Counted from the first letter of the stretch, positions 1 through 9,201 are shown. The stretch: 64,000 nucleotides of DNA from Salinibacillus xinjiangensis (GCF_009649735.1 NZ_WJNH01000013.1:1-64000); one strand, 5' to 3'. The notes: a model not told the origin generated them from the letters alone. Made by a program: numbers and translations.

Positions 1-99
1 GCCCATATTATATTTTTTTGCCAATGATCCATATCCTATGTTGCCATCTAAATACTCGGTGACAAGCTTCATTTTAAATTCTTCACTATATTTTGCCAT
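1..99 (-). CDS. IS3-family transposase OrfA, N-terminal fragment cut by the window edge
   Basis: Thirty-three codons are visible, beginning MAKYSEEFKMKLVTEYLDG and continuing GNIGYGSLAKKYNMG. This is the typical start of the small helix-turn-helix OrfA protein of IS3-family (IS150-like) elements, which recognises the element ends. The rest of OrfA and the OrfB integrase lie outside the window. An AT-rich stretch and a strong hairpin directly upstream fit the terminal region of such an element. Whether the element is complete cannot be judged. Confidence 0.75.
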   Translation of the reverse strand, partial: MAKYSEEFKMKLVTEYLDGNIGYGSLAKKYNMG

Positions 100-104
100 A
101 AAAA

Positions 105-160
105 AACACCCCCGAAAGTTAGATTATTACTCTAACTTTCAGGGGTCGGTACCGATTCCA
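105..160. mobile_element. Probable terminal region of the IS3-type element, with hairpin
   Basis: Arms CGAAAGTTAGA (113-123) and TCTAACTTTC (131-140) form a near-perfect stem, extended by C-rich and G-rich flanks (109-112, 142-145). It lies just upstream of the transposase start, where IS3-type elements carry their terminal inverted repeat. The exact end and any target duplication cannot be fixed without the other end. Such a hairpin may also block transcription entering from outside. Confidence 0.5.
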
Positions 161-364
161 AGCGTCTTTTTTTAACTTGAAATTTTTGCAAGTTAATGGA
201 ACATGCTCGCTGAAAAAAGTACGAAGAATTATTGGTTTCACAGATGAGTACACTATAGATAAAGATTTTATAACTGCAGTGTGATAAGCAAAAAAGTGGA
301 CGAACTCCTTTCAAAAGCCGTAACATTTTTATATAAGATGGAAGAAAATAAGGAGTGCACATAT

Positions 365-1378
365 ATGCAAACAAAGCGATTTAATGGTGTTCCTTTATCT
401 GTACTTGATTTAGCTCCAATCACAGAAGAGGGTTCACCTAGTGAAGCATTTCAAAATAGTGTTGAACTGGCTCAACATACTGAAAAGTGGGGATTCCACC
501 GTTATTGGTTAGCTGAACACCATAACATGCCAGGCATTGCCAGCTCGGCAACTTCAGTAGTCATTGGACATATTGCGGGTGCAACAAACAGTATACGCGT
601 AGGCTCTGGCGGTGTTATGCTGCCTAATCATGCACCAATTGTGATTGCCGAACAATTTGGCACACTAGAGTCGATGTACCCTGGACGAATCGATCTCGGT
701 TTAGGCCGTGCCCCAGGAACTGACCAGGCTACATCCTATGCTCTACGACGAACTTTAAATAGTAGCCCTGAAGATTTTCCACAGCAGGTCGCTGAGCTTG
801 AGCACTTTTTTGAGGGAGACCCAAATGCTCGTGTGAAGGCCTATCCTGGGCATGGACTTCGTATCCCTATCTGGTTGCTTGGATCCAGTGGTTTTAGTGC
901 CCAGCTCGCTGCTCATAAAGGGTTACCATTTTCCTTTGCTAGCCACTTTGCACCCGACAATACGCTTGGGGCCTTGAAGCTTTACCGTGATAAATTTCAG
1001 CCGTCTGATGTATTGGAACAGCCTTATGCTATGGTTGGGGTCAATGTCATAGCCGCAGACACAGAGGAACGAGCTCAATGGTTATCAACCTCCCAGCAAC
1101 AACAATTCCTAAGTTTGCGCAGAGGAGAATCCAGTCCATTGAAGGCACCGGTAGAAAATATGGATGAGGTCTCGACACCTTTTGAAAGAGCCGCTTTAGA
1201 AAGTACGCTCGATTCTCGTACAACTATTGTAGGGACGAAGGAAAAAGTTAAAGAAAAATTGAACAACTTCCTTGAGGAAACCAATGCAGATGAAGTGATT
1301 ATCAACTCTCAAATTTATTATCAAAAGGATCGTTTACGCTCCTATGAAATTGTTGCTGAATTAATGGATTCTGAATAA
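365..1378 (+). CDS. LLM-class flavin-dependent monooxygenase (bacterial luciferase-like)
   Basis: A 337-residue protein of the luciferase-like monooxygenase superfamily, related to B. subtilis YwcH-type oxidoreductases. These soluble enzymes use reduced flavin and O2 on small organic substrates; the substrate here is unknown. Features seen: the N-terminal strand [27 protein letters not shown] in the first quarter, the FMN-pocket region [14 protein letters not shown], and [14 protein letters not shown]. The frame is open from a GTG at 281, but the ATG at 365 follows AGGAG at 351-355 and begins at the conserved N-terminus, so it is chosen. The gene is single and followed by a terminator. Confidence 0.88.
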   Translation: MQTKRFNGVPLSVLDLAPITEEGSPSEAFQNSVELAQHTEKWGFHRYWLAEHHNMPGIASSATSVVIGHIAGATNSIRVGSGGVMLPNHAPIVIAEQFGTLESMYPGRIDLGLGRAPGTDQATSYALRRTLNSSPEDFPQQVAELEHFFEGDPNARVKAYPGHGLRIPIWLLGSSGFSAQLAAHKGLPFSFASHFAPDNTLGALKLYRDKFQPSDVLEQPYAMVGVNVIAADTEERAQWLSTSQQQQFLSLRRGESSPLKAPVENMDEVSTPFERAALESTLDSRTTIVGTKEKVKEKLNNFLEETNADEVIINSQIYYQKDRLRSYEIVAELMDSE

Positions 1379-1405
1379 CTTGAACCCAATAAAATATTGT
1401 TATCG

Positions 1406-1446
1406 AAAAGAACGAATCTAATGAATATATAGGTTCGTTCTTTTTT
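1406..1446 (+). terminator. Rho-independent terminator after the LLM monooxygenase gene
   Basis: Arms AAGAACGAATCT and AGGTTCGTTCTT with one mismatch near the loop are followed by a T run at 1440-1446. Confidence 0.8.
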
Positions 1447-1549
1447 CAACAGCAATTTCTAATACATAATTTCCCTTCCTAAGTAAGACAATAACATCAC
1501 GAAGACAACCCGTGTTATGGCTCTTATTAATACAGAAGGGAGATTACTT

Positions 1550-3070
1550 ATGAAAGAGAATTATACTGTCTTTTATATCTCTGTGGGAATTCTCATCATT
1601 CTAGTTTTGATGGGAATTATAATTCCTGAATCAACTGAACGAATCACATCAAATATGCAAGTTTTTCTTTATGACACTTTTGGTTGGTACTATTTAATTA
1701 TCGTTAGCCTTCTCCTCGTCGTTTCCTTATACTTATTAGTTAGTCCAGTAGGCCGAATTAGGCTTGGTAAACAAGATGAAAAGCCTGAGTTTTCTAGACC
1801 CACATGGATAGCAATGTTATTTAGTGCTGGAATGGGGATAGGACTAGTCTTTTATGGTACTTCAGAGCCAATAAGTCATTATGCTGTTAGTTCCCCAACA
1901 GGAGAGCTTGGTACTGAACAGGGGATAAAGGATGCTCTACGCTTTACCTTTTTCCATTGGGGAATTCATGCCTGGTCTCTATATGCTATTGTTGCCTTAG
2001 CCATTGCTTACTTCCATTTTAGACATGAACGCTTGGGCTTAATAAGTGCAACATTAAGACCTATTCTTGGCAATCGTGTTGAAGGAGGACTAGGTAGAGC
2101 AATTGACGTTTTTTCTGTTATTGCAACCGTAATTGGGGTAGCAACCTCGCTCGGCTTTGGTGCTGTTCAAATTAATGGTGGACTGTCCTACCTTTTTGAT
2201 ATTCCAACGAATATCTGGGTTCAGTTTTTAATTGTACTCATTGTGACTGTTTTATTTTTGATTTCTGCTTGGTCAGGTTTGAGTAAAGGGATCAAAATAC
2301 TAAGTAATGCAAATATGGGGCTTGCCGGACTAATATTTGCATTAATGTTTATATTTGGACCAACCTTATTTATCTTAAATTTATTTACCAATACCATCGG
2401 AAACTATATACAAACCCTTCCACAAATGAGCTTTCGAATCGCTCCGTTAAACGAAGACATTCGAGCTTGGATCAATGGCTGGACCATTTTCTACTGGGCA
2501 TGGTGGATAGCATGGGCACCATTCGTTGGAATTTTTATTGCTCGCGTGTCCAGAGGTCGTACCATTCGCGAATTTGTATTTAGTGTGCTACTCGTCCCTA
2601 CTCTTGTAGTAGCACTATGGTTCACAACATTTGGAGGCTCTGCTATCCACCTTGAACATAACGGGATCGCCAAGATATCAGAACTATCGGCAGAGCAAAA
2701 TTTATTTGGGGTGTTTGCGAATTACCCACTCTCCATGGTGATGTCCATTACAGCGATGATTTTAATCGGTACTTTCTTTATTACTTCCGCGGACTCTGGA
2801 ACCTATGTATTAGGCATGATGACAACAAACGGCTCCCATTCACCTAGTAACAAAATTAAAGTGACCTGGGGCATCATGCTATCCGCAACCGCCCTCGCTT
2901 TACTTTACACCGGAGGGCTACAAGCCTTAGAAAATATGATGATTATTGCCGCTCTTCCATTTTCACTTATCATGACCCTAATGGCAGTCAGTTTGTTAAA
3001 GGCACTGTCTAAGGAAGCAAAAGAGCTTGGAATCGGTCGAATTAGAAAGAAGAAAAAGCCAGTAGAGTAA
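1550..3070 (+). CDS. BCCT-family compatible-solute transporter (OpuD/BetL type)
   Basis: A 506-residue carrier with about 12 membrane segments, the usual length for OpuD-type proteins. The BCCT family imports glycine betaine, choline or related trimethylammonium solutes by Na+ or H+ symport. Family motifs: AMLFSAGMGIGLVFYGTSEP, FFHWGIHAWSLYAIV, and the tryptophan-rich WAWWIAWAPFVGIFIARVSR followed by GRTIREF. The frame opens at a GTG at 1517, but the ATG at 1550 follows GGGAG at 1538-1542 and starts the normal N-terminus. The short basic tail contrasts with the second BCCT carrier at 4855. Substrate is not decidable by eye. Confidence 0.92.
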   Translation: MKENYTVFYISVGILIILVLMGIIIPESTERITSNMQVFLYDTFGWYYLIIVSLLLVVSLYLLVSPVGRIRLGKQDEKPEFSRPTWIAMLFSAGMGIGLVFYGTSEPISHYAVSSPTGELGTEQGIKDALRFTFFHWGIHAWSLYAIVALAIAYFHFRHERLGLISATLRPILGNRVEGGLGRAIDVFSVIATVIGVATSLGFGAVQINGGLSYLFDIPTNIWVQFLIVLIVTVLFLISAWSGLSKGIKILSNANMGLAGLIFALMFIFGPTLFILNLFTNTIGNYIQTLPQMSFRIAPLNEDIRAWINGWTIFYWAWWIAWAPFVGIFIARVSRGRTIREFVFSVLLVPTLVVALWFTTFGGSAIHLEHNGIAKISELSAEQNLFGVFANYPLSMVMSITAMILIGTFFITSADSGTYVLGMMTTNGSHSPSNKIKVTWGIMLSATALALLYTGGLQALENMMIIAALPFSLIMTLMAVSLLKALSKEAKELGIGRIRKKKKPVE

Positions 3071-3094
3071 GGTAAAGAAAAGGAACGCATCTTC

Positions 3095-4171
3095 TTAGAC
3101 GCGTTCCTTGCTCTTTTTCTTTTTAATTTGTTTACTACGCAACTGTCCACAGGCAGCATCGATATCTGTTCCCTGTTCCAAACGAACCCCACAATTAATT
3201 CCACGACTTTTTAGTGTGTCGTAGAATGTTTTTATTGCTTCCAGTTCACTTCTTTGATACTGATTATGCTCACTAACTGGATTGTAAGGAATTAAGTTTA
3301 CATATGATAAATGACGTTTATCACGAAGTAATTGTGCAAGCTGAATAGCCTCTTGCTTATGGTCATTCACATCTTTTAATAAAATATACTCAAACGTAAT
3401 TCGGCGATTCGTCTTTTCCAAGTAATAATCGATTGCATCCATCAGCTTCTCAATTGGAAATGCACGATTAATCTTCATTATTTGCGTTCTTAAGTCGTTA
3501 TTCGGAGCATGAATCGAAATCGCCAGGTTCACCTGTAAACCAAGGTCGGCAAAATCATAAATCTTATTCGCTAAACCACTTGTAGATACAGTTATATGAC
3601 GAGCCCCAATGGACAATCCTTGTTGGTCATTAACAACACGTAAAAAGTCAACCAAATTATCAAAGTTATCAAATGGCTCCCCAATACCCATAACGACAAT
3701 GTGACTCACTCTTTCATCCTTGCCTTTACTGTCAAGGTAATGCTGGACATTCATAATTTGTTCTACAATTTCACCACTGGATAAATCACGGTTTTTCTTT
3801 AGAATTCCACTGGCACAAAACGTACAGCCAATATTACATCCAACCTGTGTAGTTACACAAACCGATAATCCATAGTTATGACGCATTAATACTGTCTCAA
3901 TCAAATTCCCATCCTGAAGCTTGAACAAAAACTTAACTGTTCCATCTTCTGATTTCTGCTGTATTTCTATATCTAAGGTCTGCACCTCAAAATGTTCATC
4001 TAAAAGGTCAATACAATCTTTATTTAAATTTTGCATATCCTGAAAGCTTTTTACTCTTTTTTGATAAAGCCAATCCCAAACCTGTTTTGCTCTAAACTTC
4101 TTTTGACCATGTTCGACTAACCATGCTGTCAATTGGTCAAAGGTTAACCCATAAATGGATTCTTTTGCCAT
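3095..4171 (-). CDS. rlmN: 23S rRNA (adenine-2503-C2)-/tRNA methyltransferase RlmN
   Basis: A 358-residue radical-SAM enzyme that methylates C2 of A2503 in 23S rRNA and A37 of some tRNAs. The radical-SAM cluster motif is C112-x3-C116-x2-C119 within [12 protein letters not shown]. The second catalytic cysteine, which carries the methyl group, is C341 in [17 protein letters not shown] and the HITVSTSG region are also typical. The N-terminal helical domain ([13 protein letters not shown]) matches the family, and the basic tail KKKKSKERV is ordinary. The gene stands alone, converging on the BCCT gene at 1550 with only 24 bases between stops. Confidence 0.96.
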   Translation of the reverse strand: MAKESIYGLTFDQLTAWLVEHGQKKFRAKQVWDWLYQKRVKSFQDMQNLNKDCIDLLDEHFEVQTLDIEIQQKSEDGTVKFLFKLQDGNLIETVLMRHNYGLSVCVTTQVGCNIGCTFCASGILKKNRDLSSGEIVEQIMNVQHYLDSKGKDERVSHIVVMGIGEPFDNFDNLVDFLRVVNDQQGLSIGARHITVSTSGLANKIYDFADLGLQVNLAISIHAPNNDLRTQIMKINRAFPIEKLMDAIDYYLEKTNRRITFEYILLKDVNDHKQEAIQLAQLLRDKRHLSYVNLIPYNPVSEHNQYQRSELEAIKTFYDTLKSRGINCGVRLEQGTDIDAACGQLRSKQIKKKKSKERV

Positions 4172-4275
4172 AATATACCCTCATTTCAATACAATTCAAT
4201 CCTATACTATCTTACTGGAATTTAAGGTGAGTAGCAAATGGATTATTGTGTTAATTAGCGGGTTTAGGGCCCGTG

Positions 4276-4650
4276 TCTTTAGCGAATGGCTGTGTGCATG
4301 TGCTTCTTCAGCATATTAAATAGTGTCTTTAGCCTCGAGCAGTCAATCTTTAGCATTTTACATTGTATTTCTAGCGTAGGCTCTGCATTCTTCAGCATTT
4401 GCCCCTGTCTTCAGCATTTCCAAACGTTTTTTAGCATAATCACAGCCTGGTTCAGTATCTATCTAGAACGCGCCTGCCTTCAGCATAATACTCGACATCT
4501 TCAGCCGAGACTTTTAGAACTTTAGCATAACTCTCATCTACTTCAGCAAAATCCCCTCAATCTTTAGCATTCCACACCTTCTTCAGCATTTGCTACAATA
4601 ACTTCATCATAACCCACCAATCTTCAACACAACCCTCACCACATAAGCAT
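4276..4650. repeat. Array of about 18 copies of YTTYAGCAT phased at 21 bp
   Basis: The 683-bp gap between the divergent rlmN and BCCT genes holds a degenerate array of a roughly 10-base motif, TCTTYAGCAT (TCTTCAGCAT or TCTTTAGCAT at best). Copies start at about 4276, 4305, 4326, 4347, 4368, 4389, 4408, 4428, 4449, 4477, 4498, 4519, 4540, 4561, 4580, 4601, 4621 and 4641. Most steps are 21 bases (range 19-21), with two of 28-29. The 11-base spacers are not conserved. The period is close to two helical turns, so all motifs face one side of the DNA. I do not recognise a named repeat family. Confidence 0.75.
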
Positions 4651-4684
4651 CTAAAATCCAATGTAATTATTACCAATTTCATTC

Positions 4685-4713
4685 TTGTTATATTCGAAAA
4701 TATCCTTCATAAT
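4685..4713 (+). promoter_or_regulatory. Candidate sigma-A promoter for the second BCCT gene
   Basis: TTGTTA (4685-4690), a 17-base spacer and CATAAT (4708-4713) form a plausible promoter. This gives a leader of about 135 bases before the coding start at 4855. Confidence 0.45.
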
Positions 4714-4820
4714 ATGATGCGGATTACGAAAAAATAAGTATGCGTTTTATTAAATTTTCGTGTTGAATGTCTCCTATTTTTGCGGACAAACACCACATTA
4801 TTTTTCAGTCACGCATACGG

Positions 4821-4862
4821 AAGGAGGTTTGTGTGTACCTAGCACACAAAACAAATGAGTAA
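4821..4862 (+). promoter_or_regulatory. Unusual ribosome-binding region: remote SD, hairpin and overlapping 9-codon leader
   Basis: The only good Shine-Dalgarno sequence, AAGGAGG (4821-4827), lies 27 bases before the ATG at 4855, far beyond normal spacing. A perfect 8-bp hairpin, TTTGTGTG (4828-4835) and CACACAAA (4843-4850), fills the gap. Folding it would leave four bases between SD and ATG. Alternatively a GTG at 4833, five bases from the SD, opens a 9-codon frame reading MYLAHKTNE. Its TAA (4860-4862) overlaps the carrier start as ATGAGTAA, allowing translational coupling. Confidence 0.6.
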
Positions 4863-6630
4863 AAAAAATTATACTTATACAACAGATAAACCATCGATCG
4901 TATTTTACATTTCTGCTATTCTTGTAGCGTTATTTGTCATATGGGGAGCACTTTCACCTAAATCCCTTCAAGACATAGCATCACAAGCTCTTGAATGGAT
5001 GATTACCAATTTTGGCTGGTATTACATGCTGATTACGGCATTTTTTGTTTTATTTGTGATTATCCTTGCCATTAGTCCTTATGGGAAAATCCGTTTAGGA
5101 AAACCAGGTGATGAACCGGAATATTCTTGGTTCTCTTGGCTTGGTATGTTATTTGCAGCTGGTATTGGCGTTGGATTTGTATTTTGGGGTGTTGCAGAAC
5201 CGGTTCTTTATTACTTAGATCCCCCTTATGGATATGCACCTGAAACGAGAGAATCGGCTATTGCTGGTCTTCGTTATGGTTCTTATCATTGGGCATTACA
5301 TCCATGGGCTATCTTTTCAATTGTCGGACTAACGCTAGCCTATGTTCAATATCGAAAGGGTTATCCTGCTTTAATTAGTTCTGCCTTTTACCCTATTTTC
5401 GGAGACCGAGTAAAGGGTTGGATTGGAAAAATAATTGATATTTTAGCAGTTCTAGCTACTTGTACAGGTGTTGCAACCACTTTTGGTTTAAGTGCGATGC
5501 AAATTACTGGGGGGCTTTCCCATTTAACTCCGATCCCAAATAATATTTGGACACAAATGATTGTGATTGCAATCGTAACAGTTTTATTTATGTTTTCAGC
5601 TGCCAAAGGCGTAAACAAAGGTATCAAGATTTTAAGTAACATCAACCTAGGTATTGCTGGTATCTTCTACTTATTTGTTCTCATTGTAGGACCAACTTTA
5701 TTTATTTTTGAAAGCTTTGTCACCACACTTGGGGGCTACATCTCCAATGTGATTCCAATGAGTTTAACGCTCACACCGTTTACAGAAAGCGAATGGCTAG
5801 GAACCAATACCATCTTTTTCTGGGCTTGGCATATTTCTTGGGCACCTTTTGTCGGCTTATTCATCGCCAGAATATCCAGAGGCCGGACTATCCGAGAATT
5901 TATGGGTGGGGTACTAATTGTTCCTGCACTATTAGCTCTCATTTGGTTTACAACCTTTGGTGGAACAGCCTTAAACCTTGAAATGTATGGACCAGGTGGA
6001 ATTGCTGATTTAGTAACGAACAATGTGGAATTAGCTCTATTCACAACGCTTGGGGAGCTGCCATTAAGCATGATCACGAGCGTCTTGGCGGTTATTTTGA
6101 TCATTATTTTCTTTATTACGTCTGCTGATTCTGCATCTTATGTATTAGGTGCGATGACATCCAGAGGTAGTTTAGCCCCATTAACTTCCGTGAAAATAGT
6201 TTGGGGATTTTTAATTGCAGGAGCAGCAACTGTACTATTAGTTAGCGGAGGCGGTGGCCTAGATGCACTGCAAACCGCTTCAATCATTGCAGCATTGCCT
6301 TTTTCCGTTATTATGTTAGTGATGATTGTATCCATCTTGATTACATTGAGTCGAGATTTTAAAGCAGATAAAAGAAAGAAGCGCACCAAACGTATCGATT
6401 CATTTAAAGAGGAATTTAAGGATGAATTTTTTGATGATGTCAAAGAAGAAGTCTACGATGACATGAAAGAGGAAGTATATGATGAAATGAAAGACGAAGT
6501 GTACGATGAAATGAAAGAAGAACTTTACGATGAAATTAAAGATGAGGTCAAATCGGAAATGAAGGAAGAAATTCTTGAAGAGCTTGATTTAGACCAGGAT
6601 TCCAACAATAACAATAAGGATAAAAAATAA
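4855..6630 (+). CDS. BCCT-family transporter with a long acidic octapeptide-repeat tail
   Basis: A 591-residue BCCT carrier with about 12 membrane segments and family motifs LFAAGIGVGFVFWGVAEP, GSYHWALHPWAIFS and WAWHISWAPFVGLFIARISR. It is about 80 residues longer than OpuD-type carriers. The extra part (residues about 503-591) starts with a basic patch, KADKRKKRTKR. It then runs through about seven 8-residue units of the form YD[DE]MK[DE]EV and ends DQDSNNNNKDKK. In the known BCCT carrier BetP the cytosolic C-terminus is part of the osmosensor, so the tail may be regulatory; that is inference. The start is fixed by homology at the N-terminus (MSKKNYTYTTDKPSIVFYIS) despite the distant SD. 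Confidence 0.92.
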   Translation: MSKKNYTYTTDKPSIVFYISAILVALFVIWGALSPKSLQDIASQALEWMITNFGWYYMLITAFFVLFVIILAISPYGKIRLGKPGDEPEYSWFSWLGMLFAAGIGVGFVFWGVAEPVLYYLDPPYGYAPETRESAIAGLRYGSYHWALHPWAIFSIVGLTLAYVQYRKGYPALISSAFYPIFGDRVKGWIGKIIDILAVLATCTGVATTFGLSAMQITGGLSHLTPIPNNIWTQMIVIAIVTVLFMFSAAKGVNKGIKILSNINLGIAGIFYLFVLIVGPTLFIFESFVTTLGGYISNVIPMSLTLTPFTESEWLGTNTIFFWAWHISWAPFVGLFIARISRGRTIREFMGGVLIVPALLALIWFTTFGGTALNLEMYGPGGIADLVTNNVELALFTTLGELPLSMITSVLAVILIIIFFITSADSASYVLGAMTSRGSLAPLTSVKIVWGFLIAGAATVLLVSGGGGLDALQTASIIAALPFSVIMLVMIVSILITLSRDFKADKRKKRTKRIDSFKEEFKDEFFDDVKEEVYDDMKEEVYDEMKDEVYDEMKEELYDEIKDEVKSEMKEEILEELDLDQDSNNNNKDKK

Positions 6631-6643
6631 AAAGGTAGTTATA

Positions 6644-6676
6644 GGTGACGCTTGCTAACGGCGTCACCTTTTTTAT
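6644..6676 (+). terminator. Rho-independent terminator after the second BCCT gene
   Basis: GGTGACGC (6644-6651) pairs perfectly with GCGTCACC (6661-6668), followed by six Ts. Confidence 0.9.
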
Positions 6677-6796
6677 TAGGAATAAATTTTGGATTAATGA
6701 TTATTTTGACTAATTTATTAATTTTTTGATATTTTGTTATTTTAGTAAAACTTTAAAACTTGAAAGTAGTATATTTTTCCTCTTATTAATAAGATT

Positions 6797-6826
6797 TTGA
6801 CAAATGCCATATACAGAAAGTATTAT
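6797..6826 (+). promoter_or_regulatory. Sigma-A promoter for the POT peptide transporter
   Basis: TTGACA (6797-6802), an 18-base spacer and TATTAT (6821-6826). The predicted transcript starts about 18 bases before the ATG at 6851, leaving room for the GGGAGG SD at 6838-6843. Confidence 0.65.
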
Positions 6827-6850
6827 ATTAATATATGGGAGGTTTGAGAA

Positions 6851-8347
6851 ATGTCAAAAATAAGTAAAGACAAAATTGTAGCAAGCGTTCCCCAAAAAGG
6901 ATTTTTTGGTCATCCAAAAGGTCTATTTACACTGTTCTTTACAGAATTCTGGGAACGTTTTTCATACTATGGAATGAGGGCTATCCTTCTTTATTACATG
7001 TACTATGAAGTTTCACAAGGGGGATTAGGTCTATCTAATACTGCCGCCCTTTCGATTATGTCCATTTACGGTTCATTAGTTTATATGTCTGGTGTCATCG
7101 GTGGTTGGTTAGCCGACCGGATATTTGGTACCTCCAAGGCTATATTCTATGGTGGCATACTGATTATGTTAGGACATATTGCTTTAGCCATACCGGGTAG
7201 CTTAAGCATGTTTTTTGTTTCCATGGTTCTTATTGTAATTGGTACTGGTTTGCTTAAGCCAAATGTTTCTAGTGTAGTCGGTGAAATTTACAGTACAACT
7301 GATGATCGTAGAGATGCGGGCTTCAGTATTTTCTATATGGGAATAAACCTTGGTGCCTTTATCTCACCTTACATTGTGGGATCCAACTATGTAATGGAGA
7401 CAAGCTTTCATATTGGGTTTGGAATGGCCGCTGTTGGTATGTTCCTAGGACTTATTCTCTTTATGGTAACGAAGAAAAAGAATCTTGGATTAGCTGGAAC
7501 TACAGTTGCAAATCCACTTTCTCCTAATGAAAAGAAAAAGGTTACTAGCTATATCGTTATTGCCGTAATTGCAATTGCTATTATTTGTGCTATTACCATT
7601 CCTGCTGGTCTTCTAACGATTGAAAGCTTTGTTGGATTTGTCGGAATTCTTGGAATTGGTATTCCAACCATTTATTTTTGGAGAATGTTCAGAAGTCCAA
7701 AAACAACCGTCGAGGAACGTTCTCGCCTTATTGCCTATATTCCGCTTTTTATTGCCTCGGTAATGTTTTGGGCAATTCAAGAGCAAGGTTCAACGATTCT
7801 TGCAAGTTATGCGGACAATCGAACTCAATTAAATTTTGCTGGAATTGAATTATCCCCAGCATGGTTCCAATCTTTAAATCCGCTATTTATTATTGTTTTA
7901 GCACCTGTATTTGCTTGGATGTGGGTGAAATTAGGTAAACGTCAGCCGACAGTACCACAAAAATTCGCGCTAGGTTTATTATTTGCTGGTTTATCCTTCG
8001 TCGTTATCCTTATCCCGGGTTATTTGGCAGGTTCGGATTCATTAGTAAATCCAATGTGGCTAGTACTCACATATTTTATTGTTGTTCTTGGTGAGCTTTG
8101 TCTATCTCCAGTTGGACTCTCAGCGACTACAAAATTAGCGCCTTCAGCATTTTCAGCCCAAACAATGAGTTTATGGTTCTTATCAAATGCTGCTGCCCAA
8201 GCAATCAACGCACAAATTGTTAAATTTTATTCTCCTGAAAATGAAATCTTGTATTTTGGTGTTATCGGAGGAATATCTATATTACTCAGTATCTTACTCT
8301 TCCTTCTATCACCAAAAATTCAGAGCTATATGAAGGGTATTCGATAG
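6851..8347 (+). CDS. dtpT: POT-family di-/tripeptide:proton symporter
   Basis: A 498-residue membrane carrier of the proton-dependent oligopeptide transporter family, close in length to DtpT of Bacillus and Lactococcus. The N-terminal signature FFTEFWERFSYYGMRAIL contains the ExxERFxYY motif that couples protons and peptides. GGWLADRIFGTSKAIFYGG and FSIFYMGINLGAFISPYIVG are the other family signatures. It imports di- and tripeptides across the cytoplasmic membrane. The gene has its own promoter and a terminator shared with the convergent gene downstream. Confidence 0.93.
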   Translation: MSKISKDKIVASVPQKGFFGHPKGLFTLFFTEFWERFSYYGMRAILLYYMYYEVSQGGLGLSNTAALSIMSIYGSLVYMSGVIGGWLADRIFGTSKAIFYGGILIMLGHIALAIPGSLSMFFVSMVLIVIGTGLLKPNVSSVVGEIYSTTDDRRDAGFSIFYMGINLGAFISPYIVGSNYVMETSFHIGFGMAAVGMFLGLILFMVTKKKNLGLAGTTVANPLSPNEKKKVTSYIVIAVIAIAIICAITIPAGLLTIESFVGFVGILGIGIPTIYFWRMFRSPKTTVEERSRLIAYIPLFIASVMFWAIQEQGSTILASYADNRTQLNFAGIELSPAWFQSLNPLFIIVLAPVFAWMWVKLGKRQPTVPQKFALGLLFAGLSFVVILIPGYLAGSDSLVNPMWLVLTYFIVVLGELCLSPVGLSATTKLAPSAFSAQTMSLWFLSNAAAQAINAQIVKFYSPENEILYFGVIGGISILLSILLFLLSPKIQSYMKGIR

Positions 8348-8351
8348 CAAT

Positions 8352-8389
8352 AAAAGAGTCTGCTTCCATAATGGAACAGACTCTTTTCA
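8352..8389. terminator. Bidirectional terminator between dtpT and the coiled-coil gene
   Basis: AAAAGAGTCTG and CAGACTCTTTT are perfect arms with A and T flanks, serving the two convergent genes. Confidence 0.85.
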
Positions 8390-8390
8390 T

Positions 8391-9122
8391 TTATCGATTT
8401 TCTTGTTTCTTTTGGTCAATGACAAAAGGAAAGGGTTGATCCGGATCCTTCCATAGCTTATAAAGGTAAGACGATGTTAATTTATAACCATCCTCAATTT
8501 TCTCCGTCAGATGGCTAACTCGCTCATATACAATCGAACGTAAATTATCCATTTGCCGAACCACTTTTTCCATAAGCGCTTCTTGGTTCTCCAAACGATT
8601 GAAAACCTCATTTTGTTTTTCATCATATTCTGAGATCTCTTCACATAATTCCTGCTGAAGTTTAAATAGCTCCTCTACTCTATCATTTAGATGATGATTG
8701 GACGTATCATACTTATCTAAATGATTTAAAATAGACTGGTTGGATTCATTTAAGTACTGGATCTGTTCCATGATTTCTTGATTTTGAGAATGCTCATCCT
8801 GTAACATACCTTGAATGTTTTGATTGCCTTGATGGAACTTTTCTATCCAATTCGATGCTTGTTGCTCAAATTGTTCATGCTTGCGACTGTTTTCAGTTAA
8901 ATAGTTTAACTTTTGGTCGATTGCACTCCAACGTTTGGTTTGTAGATGATTTTGCTGTTTAAATTGACTAAGTGATTTTAGCATCGTCTTATTTAACTTC
9001 TTTTGTTCCTCAACCATTTCTTGGGCATAGTTTACCCGCGAATAACCTAGATTGGGTTCTTTAATTTTGTCCTGATTTTTAAACATATCAGGATGTTCAC
9101 CTTTGTTCATAAAGATCGCCAT
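8391..9122 (-). CDS. Coiled-coil protein of unknown function
   Basis: A 243-residue soluble, highly charged protein with no signal peptide or membrane segment. After a short N-terminus (NKGEHPDMFKNQDKIKEPNLGYS) nearly the whole chain is predicted by eye to be helical coiled coil. It is rich in Q, N, E and K, with heptad-like runs such as LKSLSQFKQQN and VEELFKLQQELCEEISEYDEKQ. The last 30 residues (LTSSYLYKLWKDPDQPFPFVID) look globular or peptide-like. I do not recognise a family. Neighbours give no functional clue. The ATG at 9122 is used; ATGs at codons 5 and 12 are also possible. Confidence 0.65.
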   Translation of the reverse strand: MAIFMNKGEHPDMFKNQDKIKEPNLGYSRVNYAQEMVEEQKKLNKTMLKSLSQFKQQNHLQTKRWSAIDQKLNYLTENSRKHEQFEQQASNWIEKFHQGNQNIQGMLQDEHSQNQEIMEQIQYLNESNQSILNHLDKYDTSNHHLNDRVEELFKLQQELCEEISEYDEKQNEVFNRLENQEALMEKVVRQMDNLRSIVYERVSHLTEKIEDGYKLTSSYLYKLWKDPDQPFPFVIDQKKQENR

Positions 9123-9201
9123 AGTTATATCACATCCCTTATTGTCGTGCTGTATTATCCTATGCCGATGGTCTGAATTTGGGACGCATATAATGGCTTT
9201 T

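Noticed and set aside
4286-4525. 79-codon frame with recurring FFSI-like heptads
   Set aside because: The protein repeat is a by-product of the 21-bp array. Steps of 19, 20 and 28 bases break the frame and no SD is present.
4276-4650. CRISPR array
   Set aside because: The conserved unit is only about 10 bases and degenerate, spacers are 11 bases, and no cas genes are present.
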